Shown piece by piece: positions 10,931 to 21,149 of a DNA stretch of 64,000 bases. The DNA comes from Opitutaceae bacterium (GTDB lineage: Bacteria; Verrucomicrobiota; Verrucomicrobiia; Opitutales; Opitutaceae), in contig JAIXWF010000013.1 in assembly GCA_027482185.1 (NCBI GenBank), positions 124,001 through 188,000 of the forward strand, in the 5' to 3' direction. A program made the position numbers and the translations under genes. Below the pieces are notes generated by a model. The model did not search any database and had not been told where the DNA came from. It saw only the letters and a list, made by a program, of their open reading frames with translations. Position 1 is the first letter of the stretch. Every line of letters starts with the position of its first letter.

Positions 10931-11920
10931 ATGAAACGATTTCTGCTGCTCGCGTTTCTCGCCTCCGTCGCAGTGGGCTCCGCCGCCGAAACCTCGCTGC
11001 TCAACGTCTCCTACGACGTGACGCGCGAGTTCTACAAGGAGTTCAATCCCGCCTTCGCCGCCGAGTGGAAACGGCGCACCGGCGCGACGCTCGAGCTCAA
11101 GCAATCCCACGGCGGATCTTCCAAGCAGATCCGCTCCGTGATCGACGGTCTCGGGGCCGATGTCGTCACCATGAACGGCGTCACCGATGTCGACCAGTTG
11201 GCGAAAGCGAAATTGATCCCGGCGGATTGGGCGGCGCGTCTGCCCCACGGCAGCGTGCCCTACACGTCGACGATCCTGTTCATCGTCCGGAAAGGCAACC
11301 CCAAGGCCATCCGCGACTGGTCCGACCTCGCGCGCCCCGGCGTGCAGGTCGTGATCCCGAACCCGAAGACCTCGGGCAATGGCCGCTACAGCTACCTCGC
11401 CGCCTGGGGCTACGCCCTCCGGCAGCCGGGCGGCAACGACGCCTCCGCCCGCGACTTCGTGCGCCGCATTTTCGCCAACGTGCCGGTCCTCGACACGGGC
11501 GGCCGCGCGGCCACGACGACCTTCGCGCAGCGCGGCATCGGCGACGTGCTGCTCACCTTCGAGAACGAGGTCGCCCTCACGATCAAGGAACTCGGCGCCG
11601 ACGCCGTCGAGGGTGTCGTGCCCTCCGTCAGCGTGCTCGCCGAGAACCCCGTCGTCTGGATCGACCGCACGGTCGCCAAACGCGGGACCGCCGCGGCGGC
11701 GAAGGCGTATCTCGAATTCCTGTACAGCCCGGCGGCCCAGGAACTCGCCGCCAAGCACGGGTTCCGTCCTTCCGATCCCGCCATCCTGGCGAAACACGCG
11801 GCGCGCTTCCCGGCGCTGCCGCTGTTTTCCGTGCCCGAGGTTTTCGGCAGTTGGGAAAAGGCCCAGACGGTCCACTTCGCCGACGGCGGTGTGTTCGACC
11901 AGATCTACGCCCGCCGCTGA
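10931..11920 (+). CDS. sbp: sulfate/thiosulfate ABC transporter substrate-binding protein, copy 2
   Basis: This 329-residue paralogue of the preceding gene has a signal peptide ([19 protein letters not shown]) and the same motif order: [59 protein letters not shown] and [15 protein letters not shown]. The loop after GADVV differs ([16 protein letters not shown] versus [17 protein letters not shown]). That region lies near the ligand site, so the two copies may prefer different oxyanions, such as sulfate and thiosulfate (inference). The pair fits tandem duplication followed by divergence. Confidence 0.95.
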   Translation: MKRFLLLAFLASVAVGSAAETSLLNVSYDVTREFYKEFNPAFAAEWKRRTGATLELKQSHGGSSKQIRSVIDGLGADVVTMNGVTDVDQLAKAKLIPADWAARLPHGSVPYTSTILFIVRKGNPKAIRDWSDLARPGVQVVIPNPKTSGNGRYSYLAAWGYALRQPGGNDASARDFVRRIFANVPVLDTGGRAATTTFAQRGIGDVLLTFENEVALTIKELGADAVEGVVPSVSVLAENPVVWIDRTVAKRGTAAAAKAYLEFLYSPAAQELAAKHGFRPSDPAILAKHAARFPALPLFSVPEVFGSWEKAQTVHFADGGVFDQIYARR

Positions 11921-11946
11921 TCGCTGCCGCCGTACCCCGCCGCCCC

Positions 11947-12753
11947 ATGGTGATGCTCAACTGCCCCGACTCCGTCTACCCGCACAAGCTGCGGCGCCTG
12001 TACTGGCCGTTCCTGTCGTTGGCGGAAGCATCGCCCGCCGTGCACGGCACCGTGGCGGGTTCGTTCACCCGCAACGGCCACCGCTACACGATCCCGCGGT
12101 TCTCGTTCCGCGGCCCGTCCGTCGGCGGCACGCCCATCCGGCTCGGGCTCTTCGCGTTGATCCACGGCGACGAACCCGCCGGCGCGCACGCGCTCGAGCA
12201 CCTGCTGGCGCGTTTGGCGGAGCAGCCGGAATTGGCCACCGGCTACGAACTCGTCTGCTACCCGCTCTGCAACCCGACGGGTTACGAGGCCGGCACCCGC
12301 CATTGCCGCAGCGGCGCCGATCTCAACCGCGAGTTCTGGCGCGACTCCGAGTTGCCCGAGATCCGCATCCTCGAACACGAACTGCGCACGCAGCGGTTCG
12401 ACGGCCTGATCGCCCTGCACGCGGACGACACCTGCGAGGGCAGCTACGGGTACTCGCACGGCCGCGCGCTCGACGACGCGCTCCTGCGCCCGGCGCTGGC
12501 CGCCGCCGACCGCGTGCTGCCCCGGGACCGCCGGGCCACGATCGACGGCTTCGCCGCCCGCGAGGGCGTGATCTGCGATTGCTTCCGCGGCATTCTCGCG
12601 CCGCCGCCGGAGCAGGGGACCCGCGTCTTCAACCTGATCTTCGAAACGCCCGCGCTGGCGCCGTTGCCCGACCAGGTCGCCGCCAACCTCGCCGCCCTCG
12701 AAGCCATCCTCGCGACCTACCGCGGGTTCATCGCCTACGCGCCCAATCTGTAA
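11947..12753 (+). CDS. M14-type zinc carboxypeptidase-like protein (succinylglutamate desuccinylase/aspartoacylase group)
   Basis: This 268-residue cytoplasmic protein has no signal peptide. The zinc-site motif [14 protein letters not shown] gives H73 and E76, DLNREFW is at 125-131, and the third ligand H158 lies in [13 protein letters not shown]. This is the pattern of M14-fold acyl-amino-acid hydrolases. The final TAA overlaps the cysT ATG by one base, so its translation is coupled to the sulfate permease. That is an unusual place for such an enzyme. A role in freeing a sulfur-containing amide or amino acid is conceivable but has no direct support. The second in-frame ATG at 11953 is an alternative start. 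Confidence 0.85.
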   Translation: MVMLNCPDSVYPHKLRRLYWPFLSLAEASPAVHGTVAGSFTRNGHRYTIPRFSFRGPSVGGTPIRLGLFALIHGDEPAGAHALEHLLARLAEQPELATGYELVCYPLCNPTGYEAGTRHCRSGADLNREFWRDSELPEIRILEHELRTQRFDGLIALHADDTCEGSYGYSHGRALDDALLRPALAAADRVLPRDRRATIDGFAAREGVICDCFRGILAPPPEQGTRVFNLIFETPALAPLPDQVAANLAALEAILATYRGFIAYAPNL

Positions 12754-13649
12754 TGCCGTCGTCCCGCTCCTCCCGTTCCGTTTTGCCCGGCTTCGGCCTC
12801 TCGCTCGGCTTCACGCTGGCCTACCTCGGCCTGATCGTGCTCCTGCCGCTGGCGGCCGCGTTCATCAAGACCGCGGGCATGAGCTGGAGCGATTTCGTCG
12901 CGGCCACGACTTCCCCGCGCGTCCTCGCTTCCTATCGCCTGAGCTTCGGCGCTTCGTTCGCCGCCGCCGCGGTCAACGCGACCTTCGGCCTCGTCGTCGC
13001 CTGGGTGCTCGTACGGTATTCGTTCCCCGGGAAAAAGATCGTCGACGCCCTCGTCGATCTGCCGTTCGCGCTGCCCACCGCCGTCGCCGGCATCGCCCTC
13101 ACGGCCATCTACGCGAAGAACGGCTGGGTCGGTTCCTGGCTCGATCCGTTCTGGGCCTCGGCCGTCGGCCGCCTCGACGCCGCGCTCCCGGGCGTGGCCT
13201 GGAAGGAATGGCTCGGCGTCAAGATCGCCTTCGATCGCCCCGGCATCTTCATCGCGCTCACGTTCATCGGCCTGCCGTTCGTCGTGCGCACGCTCCAACC
13301 CGTGATCGAGGAATTGGAACCGGAGCTGGAAGAGGCTGCGGCGACCCTGGGCGCGAACCGTTGGCAAACCGTGACCCGCGTCCTGTTGCCGGAATTGTTT
13401 CCCGCGCTCCTCACCGGCTTCGCCATGGCCTTCGCCCGCGCCCTCGGCGAATACGGCTCCGTTGTCTTCATCGCCGGCAACCAACCGCTGCACAGCGAGA
13501 TCACCCCGCTGCTCATCATCACGAAGCTGGAACAGTACGACTACCGCGGCGCCACCGCCATCGCCGTCGTGATGCTCGTCACGTCGTTCGTGCTCCTGCT
13601 GCTCATCAACCTGCTCCAGAAGTGGAGCCGCCGCTACCACCGCGTCTGA
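12753..13649 (+). CDS. cysT: sulfate ABC transporter permease CysT
   Basis: This 298-residue inner-membrane protein has six or so hydrophobic segments and the binding-protein-dependent permease signature. The cytoplasmic [20 protein letters not shown] loop contacts CysA. Other family marks are [33 protein letters not shown] and [16 protein letters not shown], which separate CysT from other permeases. The ATG overlaps the upstream stop (TAATG), and cysW follows six bases after its own stop. Confidence 0.95.
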   Translation: MPSSRSSRSVLPGFGLSLGFTLAYLGLIVLLPLAAAFIKTAGMSWSDFVAATTSPRVLASYRLSFGASFAAAAVNATFGLVVAWVLVRYSFPGKKIVDALVDLPFALPTAVAGIALTAIYAKNGWVGSWLDPFWASAVGRLDAALPGVAWKEWLGVKIAFDRPGIFIALTFIGLPFVVRTLQPVIEELEPELEEAAATLGANRWQTVTRVLLPELFPALLTGFAMAFARALGEYGSVVFIAGNQPLHSEITPLLIITKLEQYDYRGATAIAVVMLVTSFVLLLLINLLQKWSRRYHRV

Positions 13650-13655
13650 TTTGCC

Positions 13656-14540
13656 ATGTCCGCCGTCGTCACCTCCCTCTCCGCCGGCTCCGGCGGCCAC
13701 GTCGCCCGCCGCGCGACGCAGGACCCGGTCTGGGTCCGCTGGCTGCTGACCGCGATCGCGCTCGGCTTCCTCGCGTGCTTTCTGCTGCTGCCGCTGGCCG
13801 CCGTGTTCGCCGAGGCGTTCCGCAAAGGCGCGGCCACGTACTTCGCCTCGTTCCGCGATCCCGATGCGCTCGCGGCCATCCGGCTCACGCTGTTCACCGC
13901 CGCCGTCGCCGTGCCGGCCAACGTCGTCTTCGGCGTCGCCGCCGCGTGGTGCATCGCGAAGTTCAACTTCCCGGGCAAGAGCGTGCTCATCACGCTGATC
14001 GACCTGCCGTTCGCCGTCTCGCCGGTCATCTCCGGTCTGATCTACGTGCTCATGTTCGGCGCCCAGGGTTGGTTCGGGCCCTGGCTGATGGAGCACGACA
14101 TCAAGATCATCTTTGCCGTGCCGGGCATCGTGCTGGCGACGACCTTCGTCACGTTTCCTTTCGTCGCCCGCGAACTCATCCCGCTGATGCAGGCCCAGGG
14201 CAACGACGAGGAATACGCGGCCGTCACCCTCGGCGCCAGCGGCTGGCAGATTTTCTGGCGCGTCACGCTGCCCAACATCAAGTGGGGCCTCTTCTACGGC
14301 ATCATCCTTTGCAACGCCCGCGCGATGGGCGAATTCGGCGCCGTCTCCGTCGTCAGCGGCCACATCCGCGGCGAGACCAACACGATGCCCCTGCACATCG
14401 AGATTCTCTACAACGAATACAACTTCGCCGCCGCGTTCGCCGTCGCCTCGCTGCTCGCGCTGCTCGCCCTCGTCACCTTGGTCCTGAAGTCCGTCGTCGA
14501 ATGGCGCCACGCCCAGGCGCACGGCTCCGGCACCCCTTGA
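13656..14540 (+). CDS. cysW: sulfate ABC transporter permease CysW
   Basis: This 294-residue second permease subunit carries [20 protein letters not shown], the coupling loop [20 protein letters not shown], and [20 protein letters not shown] with [15 protein letters not shown], which are diagnostic for CysW. It pairs with CysT to form the transmembrane channel. It starts six bases after cysT and ends ten bases before cysA, so the three genes form a tight operon. Confidence 0.95.
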   Translation: MSAVVTSLSAGSGGHVARRATQDPVWVRWLLTAIALGFLACFLLLPLAAVFAEAFRKGAATYFASFRDPDALAAIRLTLFTAAVAVPANVVFGVAAAWCIAKFNFPGKSVLITLIDLPFAVSPVISGLIYVLMFGAQGWFGPWLMEHDIKIIFAVPGIVLATTFVTFPFVARELIPLMQAQGNDEEYAAVTLGASGWQIFWRVTLPNIKWGLFYGIILCNARAMGEFGAVSVVSGHIRGETNTMPLHIEILYNEYNFAAAFAVASLLALLALVTLVLKSVVEWRHAQAHGSGTP

Positions 14541-14550
14541 TCCCGCGCCC

Positions 14551-15603
<1,053 letters not shown>

Positions 15604-15611
15604 GTCCGGGC

Positions 15612-15668
15612 GAATTCCGTTCCGGCAATTTCCGTTTTCCCAATTTCCGTTCTTCCCATCCCGAATCC
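15612..15668. repeat. degenerate heptamer-like tract between cysA and cysK
   Basis: The gap holds repeated AATTCCG, AATTTCC, GTTTTCC, AATTTCC, GTTCTTC words spaced by seven or eight bases. It is a degenerate member of the heptamer arrays seen elsewhere (complement GGAAATT-like). No terminator hairpin is visible, so read-through from cysA to cysK is possible. Confidence 0.4.
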
Positions 15669-15684
15669 TCAACCTCCCGCAACC

Positions 15685-16674
15685 ATGCCCAAAATCCTCA
15701 ACGACATCACCGAGACCATCGGCAACACCCCGTTGGTCCGCCTCAACCGCACCGCCGCGGCCCACAACGCCCAGGCCGAGGTCCTGCTGAAACTGGAATT
15801 CTTCAATCCGCTCTCGAGCGTGAAGGACCGCATCGGCTTCGCGATGATCGACGACGCGCTCCGCAGCGGTAAGATCAATCTCAACTCCGTCCTGATCGAG
15901 CCGACTTCCGGCAATACCGGCATCGCGCTCGCGTTTGTCGCCGCCGCCAAAGGCCTGAAGTTGATCCTCACGATGCCGGAGACGATGAGCACCGAGCGCC
16001 GCAAGCTGCTCAAGATTCTCGGCGCGAAACTCGTCCTCACCGAAGGTGCCAAGGGCATGAAGGGCGCCATCGCGAAAGCCGAAGAGCTCGCGGCCAAGAT
16101 TCCCAACGCCGTCATCCTCCAGCAGTTTTCCAATCCCGCGAATCCCGCGATCCACCGCCGCACGACCGCGGAGGAAATCTGGCGCGACACCGACGGCCAG
16201 GTCGACTTCGTCGTCGCCGGCGTCGGCACCGGCGGCACGATCACCGGTATCGGCGAGGTGCTGAAGGCGCGGAATCCCAAGGTGAAGATTGTCGCCGTCG
16301 AACCCGACGCCTCGCCCGTCCTCTCCGGCGGCACGCCCGGTCCGCACAAGCTGCAGGGCATCGGCGCGGGCTTCGTCCCCGGCGTGCTCAACACCAAGAT
16401 CTACGACGAAGTCATCCGCGTGAAGGAAACCGATTCCGGCCCGGTCTCGAAGCAGATCAACCAGCTCGACGGCATCCCGGTCGGCATTTCCTCCGGCGCC
16501 ATCGCGTGGGCCGCGCTGCAACTGGCGCAGCGCCCCGAGAACAAGGGCAAGCGCATCGTCGCGATCATCCCGTCGAGCAGCGAACGCTACCTGTCCGCCT
16601 GGCTCTTCGCCGACGTCAACGTCGAGAGCGACAACATCGATTCCCTCTTCGCCCCCGCCGCGCCCACGGCCTGA
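15685..16674 (+). CDS. cysK: cysteine synthase A (O-acetylserine sulfhydrylase), copy 1
   Basis: This 329-residue PLP enzyme makes cysteine from O-acetylserine and sulfide. The PLP lysine is K47 in SSVKDRIG, the substrate loop TSGNTG is at 74-79, and the phosphate-binding GTGGTITG and PSSSERYLS are present. It follows the sulfate importer genes, so one block takes up and uses sulfur. It differs from the copy at 18745 by about 28 residues. The start ATG follows a C-rich leader (CTCCCGCAACC) without a Shine-Dalgarno sequence. Confidence 0.97.
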   Translation: MPKILNDITETIGNTPLVRLNRTAAAHNAQAEVLLKLEFFNPLSSVKDRIGFAMIDDALRSGKINLNSVLIEPTSGNTGIALAFVAAAKGLKLILTMPETMSTERRKLLKILGAKLVLTEGAKGMKGAIAKAEELAAKIPNAVILQQFSNPANPAIHRRTTAEEIWRDTDGQVDFVVAGVGTGGTITGIGEVLKARNPKVKIVAVEPDASPVLSGGTPGPHKLQGIGAGFVPGVLNTKIYDEVIRVKETDSGPVSKQINQLDGIPVGISSGAIAWAALQLAQRPENKGKRIVAIIPSSSERYLSAWLFADVNVESDNIDSLFAPAAPTA

Positions 16675-16735
16675 CCTTCGTTCCGCGCCACCCGCGCCCG
16701 GCCCGCAACGCGAGCCGCGGCGCGACGGCCGTACG

Positions 16736-16784
16736 CTCAAACCCCAAACTCCGAACTCCAAACTCCAAACTCCGAACTCCAAAC
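16736..16784. repeat. heptamer array, seven perfect-phase units
   Basis: Seven contiguous heptamers: CTCAAAC, CCCAAAC, TCCGAAC, TCCAAAC, TCCAAAC, TCCGAAC, TCCAAAC. The consensus is TCCRAAC, whose complement is GTTYGGA. The array lies in the convergent gap between cysK copy 1 (plus) and the SLC13-type gene (minus). It is the cleanest array in the window. Confidence 0.85.
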
Positions 16785-16799
16785 CCTGTATATTCCGCC

Positions 16800-18590
16800 T
16801 CAGAACGGCCAAACCTTCGGGATGTAGTACATCGCGACGGCGAAGCAGATCAGGTTCAGCGGAATGCCGATCTTCACGAAGTCGCGGAATTTGTAGCCGC
16901 CGATGCCGTAGATGTAGGTGTTGGTCTGGTAGCCGATGGGCGTGGCAAAGGCGGCGCTCGCGGCGATCGTCACGGCGATGACGAAGGGCCGCGGATCGAG
17001 GCCGGCCTGCGCCGCGATCCCGAGCGAGATCGGCACCATCAGCGCGGCGACGGCGTTGTTGGAAAGGATCTCTGTGAGCACAAGCGTCACAAAGTACAGG
17101 CACGCGAGCATCACGAACGGCTTCTCCGGCCCCGAAACGATGTGGCCGACGCCGGCGACCACGTTCTGCGCCAGCCAGGCCGCCGCCCCGCTGTGCTGCA
17201 TCGCGACGCCGAGGGCGAGCATGCCGAAGATGACGAAGAGCAGGTTCCACTCGATCGATTCGTAGGCCTCCTTCGGCTTGATGCAGCCGGTGACGCACAT
17301 CAGCACGGCGCCGGCTATGGCCCCGAGATGGATGGGCAGGACGTCGAAGGTTTCCAGCAGCACGACGCCGACGATCGTCGCCAGCACGAGCGGGATGCGT
17401 TTGTGGCGGGAGAACGACGGCAGGGGCGGGCGGTCGAACAGGATAATGTCGTCGCCCTGGCGCAGGCTGTTCACCGCCTGCTCGGTGCCCATCATCAGCA
17501 AAATGTCGCCCATCTGGAGCGGCAGGGTCTCGAGTTTGTCGCGCACGTTCTCGCCGCCGCGATGGATCGCGAGCACGATGACGCGGAAGCGTTGGCGGAA
17601 GTTCAGCTCGCTGATGCTCTGGCCGATGATCTCGGAGTTCGGGGCGACGGCGCCCTCGAACACGACGCCTTCGTGGGACGCAATTTGCTCGAGGCCGGCC
17701 TCGGCCGTGAAATCGAAACCGGGCATCGCGCGCGCGTGGGCGATGCCGGAAGGCCGGCAGGCGAGCACGAAACGGTCGCCCTCCTCCAGGGGCGTCGTGG
17801 CCGGATCGACGTCGATCGCGACGCCGTCGCGCACCACCTCGATGACGCGGAAGCCGCGCGCCTTGATCAGGCCGGCGACGCGCAGGCTCTTGCCGATCAG
17901 GGGCGAGCCGGCGGGCACGAAGGCCTCGGTCATATATTCGCGGCGTTCCTCCTCGCTCAGGATGGAAGTGAGGGACTCGCGGGCGGGGAGCAGTTTCTTG
18001 CCGAAGAGGGCGAGGTAGAGCGCGCCCGCGATGGCGGCCGGTATGCCGACCGCCGCCAATTCGAACATGTCGAGGCCGGGTTGGTCGTGTTCGAGCAGCA
18101 GGCCGTTGGCGACGAGGTTCGTGCTCGTACCGATGAGGGTGCAGTTGCCGCCGAGCACCGCCGCGTAGGAAATCGGGATCAGGAACTTCGAAGCGGGGAT
18201 CTTCATCCGCCGGGAAAGGCTCAGCACGATCGGCACGAAAACGACGACGACGGGCGTGTTGTTGATCCAGGCGGAGACGAATGCGACCAACCCGACCAGC
18301 AGGAAGATCACCAATTGGTACGGCAGGATCGCCGCTTTCTCGAAGGCGCTGGAAAGGTAGTCGAGCGCCCCGCAGCGGATCAGCGCCGCGCTCAGCACGA
18401 ACATCGCCGCGACGGTGATCGGCGCCGGATTCGAAAACACCGCGAACGCATCCTTGATCGGCACCAGCCCGCTGGCCGCAATCACCACGAACAGCGTCAA
18501 CGCGACGACGTCCGGCGGGAATTTCTCCCACACGAACGCGACGATCGCGGCGACGACGAGCGCCAGGACGGCGGCGATTTCCCAGGACAT
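16800..18590 (-). CDS. SLC13/DASS-type anion transporter with two TrkA-C domains
   Basis: This 596-residue membrane protein has an N-terminal hydrophobic half with the SNPAPITVAAMFVLSAAL and AWINNTPVVVVFVPIVLSLS motifs. Two soluble RCK/TrkA-C modules follow at about residues 215-390 (for example GKSLRVAGLIKARGFRVIEV and GQSISELNFRQRFRVIVLAI), then a C-terminal hydrophobic half with LTEILSNNAVAALMVPISLG. This layout is typical of bacterial sulfate or dicarboxylate permeases of the SLC13 superfamily. Its place between two cysK genes argues for sulfate (inference). It is transcribed against both cysK copies and diverges from copy 2 across 154 bases. Confidence 0.85.
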   Translation of the reverse strand: MSWEIAAVLALVVAAIVAFVWEKFPPDVVALTLFVVIAASGLVPIKDAFAVFSNPAPITVAAMFVLSAALIRCGALDYLSSAFEKAAILPYQLVIFLLVGLVAFVSAWINNTPVVVVFVPIVLSLSRRMKIPASKFLIPISYAAVLGGNCTLIGTSTNLVANGLLLEHDQPGLDMFELAAVGIPAAIAGALYLALFGKKLLPARESLTSILSEEERREYMTEAFVPAGSPLIGKSLRVAGLIKARGFRVIEVVRDGVAIDVDPATTPLEEGDRFVLACRPSGIAHARAMPGFDFTAEAGLEQIASHEGVVFEGAVAPNSEIIGQSISELNFRQRFRVIVLAIHRGGENVRDKLETLPLQMGDILLMMGTEQAVNSLRQGDDIILFDRPPLPSFSRHKRIPLVLATIVGVVLLETFDVLPIHLGAIAGAVLMCVTGCIKPKEAYESIEWNLLFVIFGMLALGVAMQHSGAAAWLAQNVVAGVGHIVSGPEKPFVMLACLYFVTLVLTEILSNNAVAALMVPISLGIAAQAGLDPRPFVIAVTIAASAAFATPIGYQTNTYIYGIGGYKFRDFVKIGIPLNLICFAVAMYYIPKVWPF

Positions 18591-18701
18591 GCACCCCGAC
18601 CGTGGCGGCCGGGACGACGTTCGCCGAGGCGAAAGATGAGCCGGCCGTGTCTTCCTGATGGCCTCGGCGGAAAATTATGCCACGGTTTGGGGCCGCGTCG
18701 G

Positions 18702-18715
18702 CCGGCTCGAGCCGG
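18702..18715. promoter_or_regulatory. 14-bp palindrome in the divergent SLC13-cysK2 gap
   Basis: CCGGCTCGAGCCGG is a perfect palindrome 30 bases upstream of the second cysK, in the only gap shared by the divergent transporter and cysK promoters. In such GC-rich DNA a 14-bp palindrome may arise by chance, so an operator role is only a suggestion. Confidence 0.25.
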
Positions 18716-18744
18716 TTGGCTGCACCCCTCAACTACCCACCGTC

Positions 18745-19734
18745 ATGGCCAAGATCCTCAACGACATCACCGAAACGATCGGCAACACGCCCCTCGTCCG
18801 TCTCAATCGCACCGCCGCCGCGCACAATGCCCAGGCCGACGTGCTGCTGAAGCTGGAGTTCTTCAACCCGCTCTCGAGCGTGAAGGACCGCATCGGTTTC
18901 GCGATGATCGACGAGGCGCTCCGCAGCGGGAAGATCAACAGCAAGTCCGTCCTGATCGAGCCGACCTCCGGCAACACCGGCATCGCGCTCGCCTTCGTCG
19001 CCGCGGCCAAAGGCCTGAAGTTGATCCTCACGATGCCGGAAACGATGAGCATCGAGCGCCGCAAGCTGCTCAAGATTCTCGGCGCCCGCCTCGTCCTCAC
19101 CGAAGGGCCCAAGGGCATGAAGGGCGCGATCGCCAAAGCCGAAGAGCTGGCCGCCAAGATCCCCAACGCCGTCATTCTCCAGCAGTTTTCCAATCCCGCC
19201 AACCCTGCCGTCCACCGCCGCACGACCGCGGAAGAGATCTGGCGCGATACCGACGGCAAGGTCGACATCGTCGTCGCCGGCGTCGGCACCGGCGGCACCA
19301 TCACCGGCATCGGCGAGGTCCTCAAGGCCCGCAAGCCGGCCGTGAAGATCGTCGCCATCGAGCCCGATTCCTCGCCCGTCCTCTCCGGCGGCCAACCCGG
19401 CCCGCACAAGCTGCAGGGCATCGGCGCCGGCTTCGTCCCCGGGGTGCTCAACACGAAGATCTACGACGAAGTCATCCGCGTGAAGGAAGCCGACTCCGGT
19501 CCGGTCTCGAAGCAGGTCAACCAACTCGACGGCATCCCCGTCGGCATTTCCTCCGGCGCCATCGTCTGGGCCGCGTTGCAACTGGCGCAGCGCCCCGAGA
19601 ACAAGGGCAAGCAGATCGTCGCCATCGTCCCGTCGAGCAGCGAACGCTACCTGTCCTCGTGGCTCTTCGCCGACATCGGCGTCGAGAGCGACTCGATCGA
19701 CGACCTCTTGGCTCCGGCCGCGCCGTCGGCGTGA
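18745..19734 (+). CDS. cysK: cysteine synthase A, copy 2
   Basis: This is a 329-residue near-duplicate of the enzyme at 15685, with no length change and about 28 substitutions by eye (about 91% identity). The PLP lysine K47, TSGNTG loop and GTGGTITG site are all intact, so both copies should be active. The open frame extends upstream to 18658, but alignment with copy 1 fixes the start at the ATG at 18745. Differences cluster around residues 66-67, 225-235 and the C-terminal 15 residues. It has its own upstream region and a terminator at 19833. Confidence 0.97.
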   Translation: MAKILNDITETIGNTPLVRLNRTAAAHNAQADVLLKLEFFNPLSSVKDRIGFAMIDEALRSGKINSKSVLIEPTSGNTGIALAFVAAAKGLKLILTMPETMSIERRKLLKILGARLVLTEGPKGMKGAIAKAEELAAKIPNAVILQQFSNPANPAVHRRTTAEEIWRDTDGKVDIVVAGVGTGGTITGIGEVLKARKPAVKIVAIEPDSSPVLSGGQPGPHKLQGIGAGFVPGVLNTKIYDEVIRVKEADSGPVSKQVNQLDGIPVGISSGAIVWAALQLAQRPENKGKQIVAIVPSSSERYLSSWLFADIGVESDSIDDLLAPAAPSA

Positions 19735-19746
19735 GGCCGCGGCGGA

Positions 19747-19774
19747 GTTGAAGGTTGAAGGGTGAAAGTTGATA
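19747..19774. repeat. heptamer array, four units, after cysK copy 2
   Basis: GTTGAAG, GTTGAAG, GGTGAAA, GTTGATA are contiguous. This is the GTTGAAR version of the heptamer, also seen at 25299 and 60112. It sits between the cysK stop and its terminator. Confidence 0.65.
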
Positions 19775-19832
19775 GACCGATGCCCTGAAACCCATCGCCC
19801 GCCGCGTTGACTCCGCGGAATTCCCTTCCGGC

Positions 19833-19862
19833 AACGCCGTCCTTCGCGGGGCGGCGTTTTTC
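19833..19862 (+). terminator. rho-independent terminator after cysK copy 2
   Basis: AACGCCGTCC at 19833-19842 pairs with GGGCGGCGTT at 19849-19858 (one wobble) around a six-base loop, followed by a T run to 19862. It lies 99 bases past the cysK stop. Confidence 0.85.
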
Positions 19863-19944
19863 GTTTTCCCAAGTCGGTGATTCATCGCCTTCGTCTCCCT
19901 TTCAGCGACTCGCCACGCGGCGCGGTGCGTGCTTCGTTGCGGGC

Positions 19945-21066
19945 ATGATCCTGCGGCACTCCCGGATTTGGCTTTTCGTTTTCCTCACTTGGGCCGCCGC
20001 CCGTGCGGCCGAGCCCGTGAAGGTAGGCTTCTTCATGTCGATCACGGGCCGCGACGCCTCGTTCGGCGAAGCTTCGCTCCGCGGGGCGCGGCTCGCCGTC
20101 GACGAGCTCAACGCCGCCGGCGGCGTGCTCGGCCGCCCGCTGGAACTCGTCGTCGAGGACAACCGCTCGCAGGCCGGCGAGTCTGCGACCGCCGCCAAGA
20201 AACTCATCGCCCGCGACCGCGTCGTCGCGTTGATCGGCGAATGCTCCTCCGCGCGCACCCTCGAGGCCGCGCCCGTCGCGCAGGCCGCCGGGGTGCCGCT
20301 CGTCACGCCGGCGTCGACCAATCCCAAGGTGACCGAGACCGGCGACGCGATCTTCCGCGTCTGCTTCATCGATCCGTTCCAGGGCGACGTGCTCGCGACC
20401 TTCGCCCGCAAGCGCCTCAACTTGAAACGCGCCGCGCTGCTCGTCGACGCCGGCTCGCCGTACTCGGTCGGCCTGGCCGATTACTTCGCCCGCACTTTCA
20501 AGGCCCTCGGCGGCGAGATTGTCGCCACGCAAAAATATTCCGGCGCCGACACCGATTACCGCGCCCAATTGACGTCGATCCGCGCCGCGGCGCCCGACGC
20601 GCTGTTCTTGCCGGGCTACTACGTCTCGGCCGGCTTGGTCGCCAAGCAGGCGAAACAACTCGGGCTGACGGCGACCTTGCTCGGCGGCGACGGCTTCGAG
20701 GCCCCGCAGCTGCTCGAAATCGGCGGCGACGCGCTCGAGGGCGCCTACTATTCCACGCATTTCGCGGCGGAGAACCGCGACGCCGCCTCGCGCCGCTTCG
20801 TCGCCGCCTACCAAAGTCGGTTCGGTGCCGCGCCCAACGGCCTCTCCGCGCTCACCTACGACAGCGTGCGGCTCGTGGCCGACGCCGTCACCCGCGCCGG
20901 CTCGACCGACCGTGCCGCCGTGCGGTCGGCGCTGGCGGCGACGCGGGATTTTCCGGGCGTGACCGGCCGGACCTCGATCAACGCGCAGCGCGACGCCGAG
21001 AAATCCGCCGCGATCATCGCGGTGCGGGGCGGGAAACTGCAATTTGTCGAGGTCATCGCGCCCTGA
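19945..21066 (+). CDS. periplasmic branched-chain-amino-acid-type binding protein (LivK-like)
   Basis: This 373-residue type I periplasmic binding protein has a signal peptide (RHSRIWLFVFLTWAAARAAE). It is followed by the family start VKVGFFMSITGRDASFGEAS, then GARLAVDELNAAGG, VALIGECSSARTLEAAPVAQ and FLPGYYVSAGLVAKQAKQLG. Members bind amino acids or related small ligands for an ABC importer. No liv permease or ATPase genes are adjacent, so it may work with a distant transporter or as a sensor. The start at 19945 was picked for the signal peptide. The frame upstream runs back through the cysK2 terminator. Confidence 0.88.
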   Translation: MILRHSRIWLFVFLTWAAARAAEPVKVGFFMSITGRDASFGEASLRGARLAVDELNAAGGVLGRPLELVVEDNRSQAGESATAAKKLIARDRVVALIGECSSARTLEAAPVAQAAGVPLVTPASTNPKVTETGDAIFRVCFIDPFQGDVLATFARKRLNLKRAALLVDAGSPYSVGLADYFARTFKALGGEIVATQKYSGADTDYRAQLTSIRAAAPDALFLPGYYVSAGLVAKQAKQLGLTATLLGGDGFEAPQLLEIGGDALEGAYYSTHFAAENRDAASRRFVAAYQSRFGAAPNGLSALTYDSVRLVADAVTRAGSTDRAAVRSALAATRDFPGVTGRTSINAQRDAEKSAAIIAVRGGKLQFVEVIAP

Positions 21067-21149
21067 CGGCGCCCGCGGACAGGTTTCTTGGTCCCGCGGC
21101 ATACCTTCGCTTGCAGCGCCGCGGGCCGGTTCTCTAGAACCAACCTTCC

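Noticed and set aside
15685..19734. Duplicated cysK genes considered as ends of a composite transposon
   Set aside because: There is no transposase, no terminal inverted repeat and no target duplication; the copies are direct repeats of a housekeeping gene.
16506..19751. 1081-residue plus-strand open frame across the SLC13-type gene and cysK2
   Set aside because: It crosses two real genes in other frames and an intergenic repeat, and its Arg/Asp-rich translation is a shadow.
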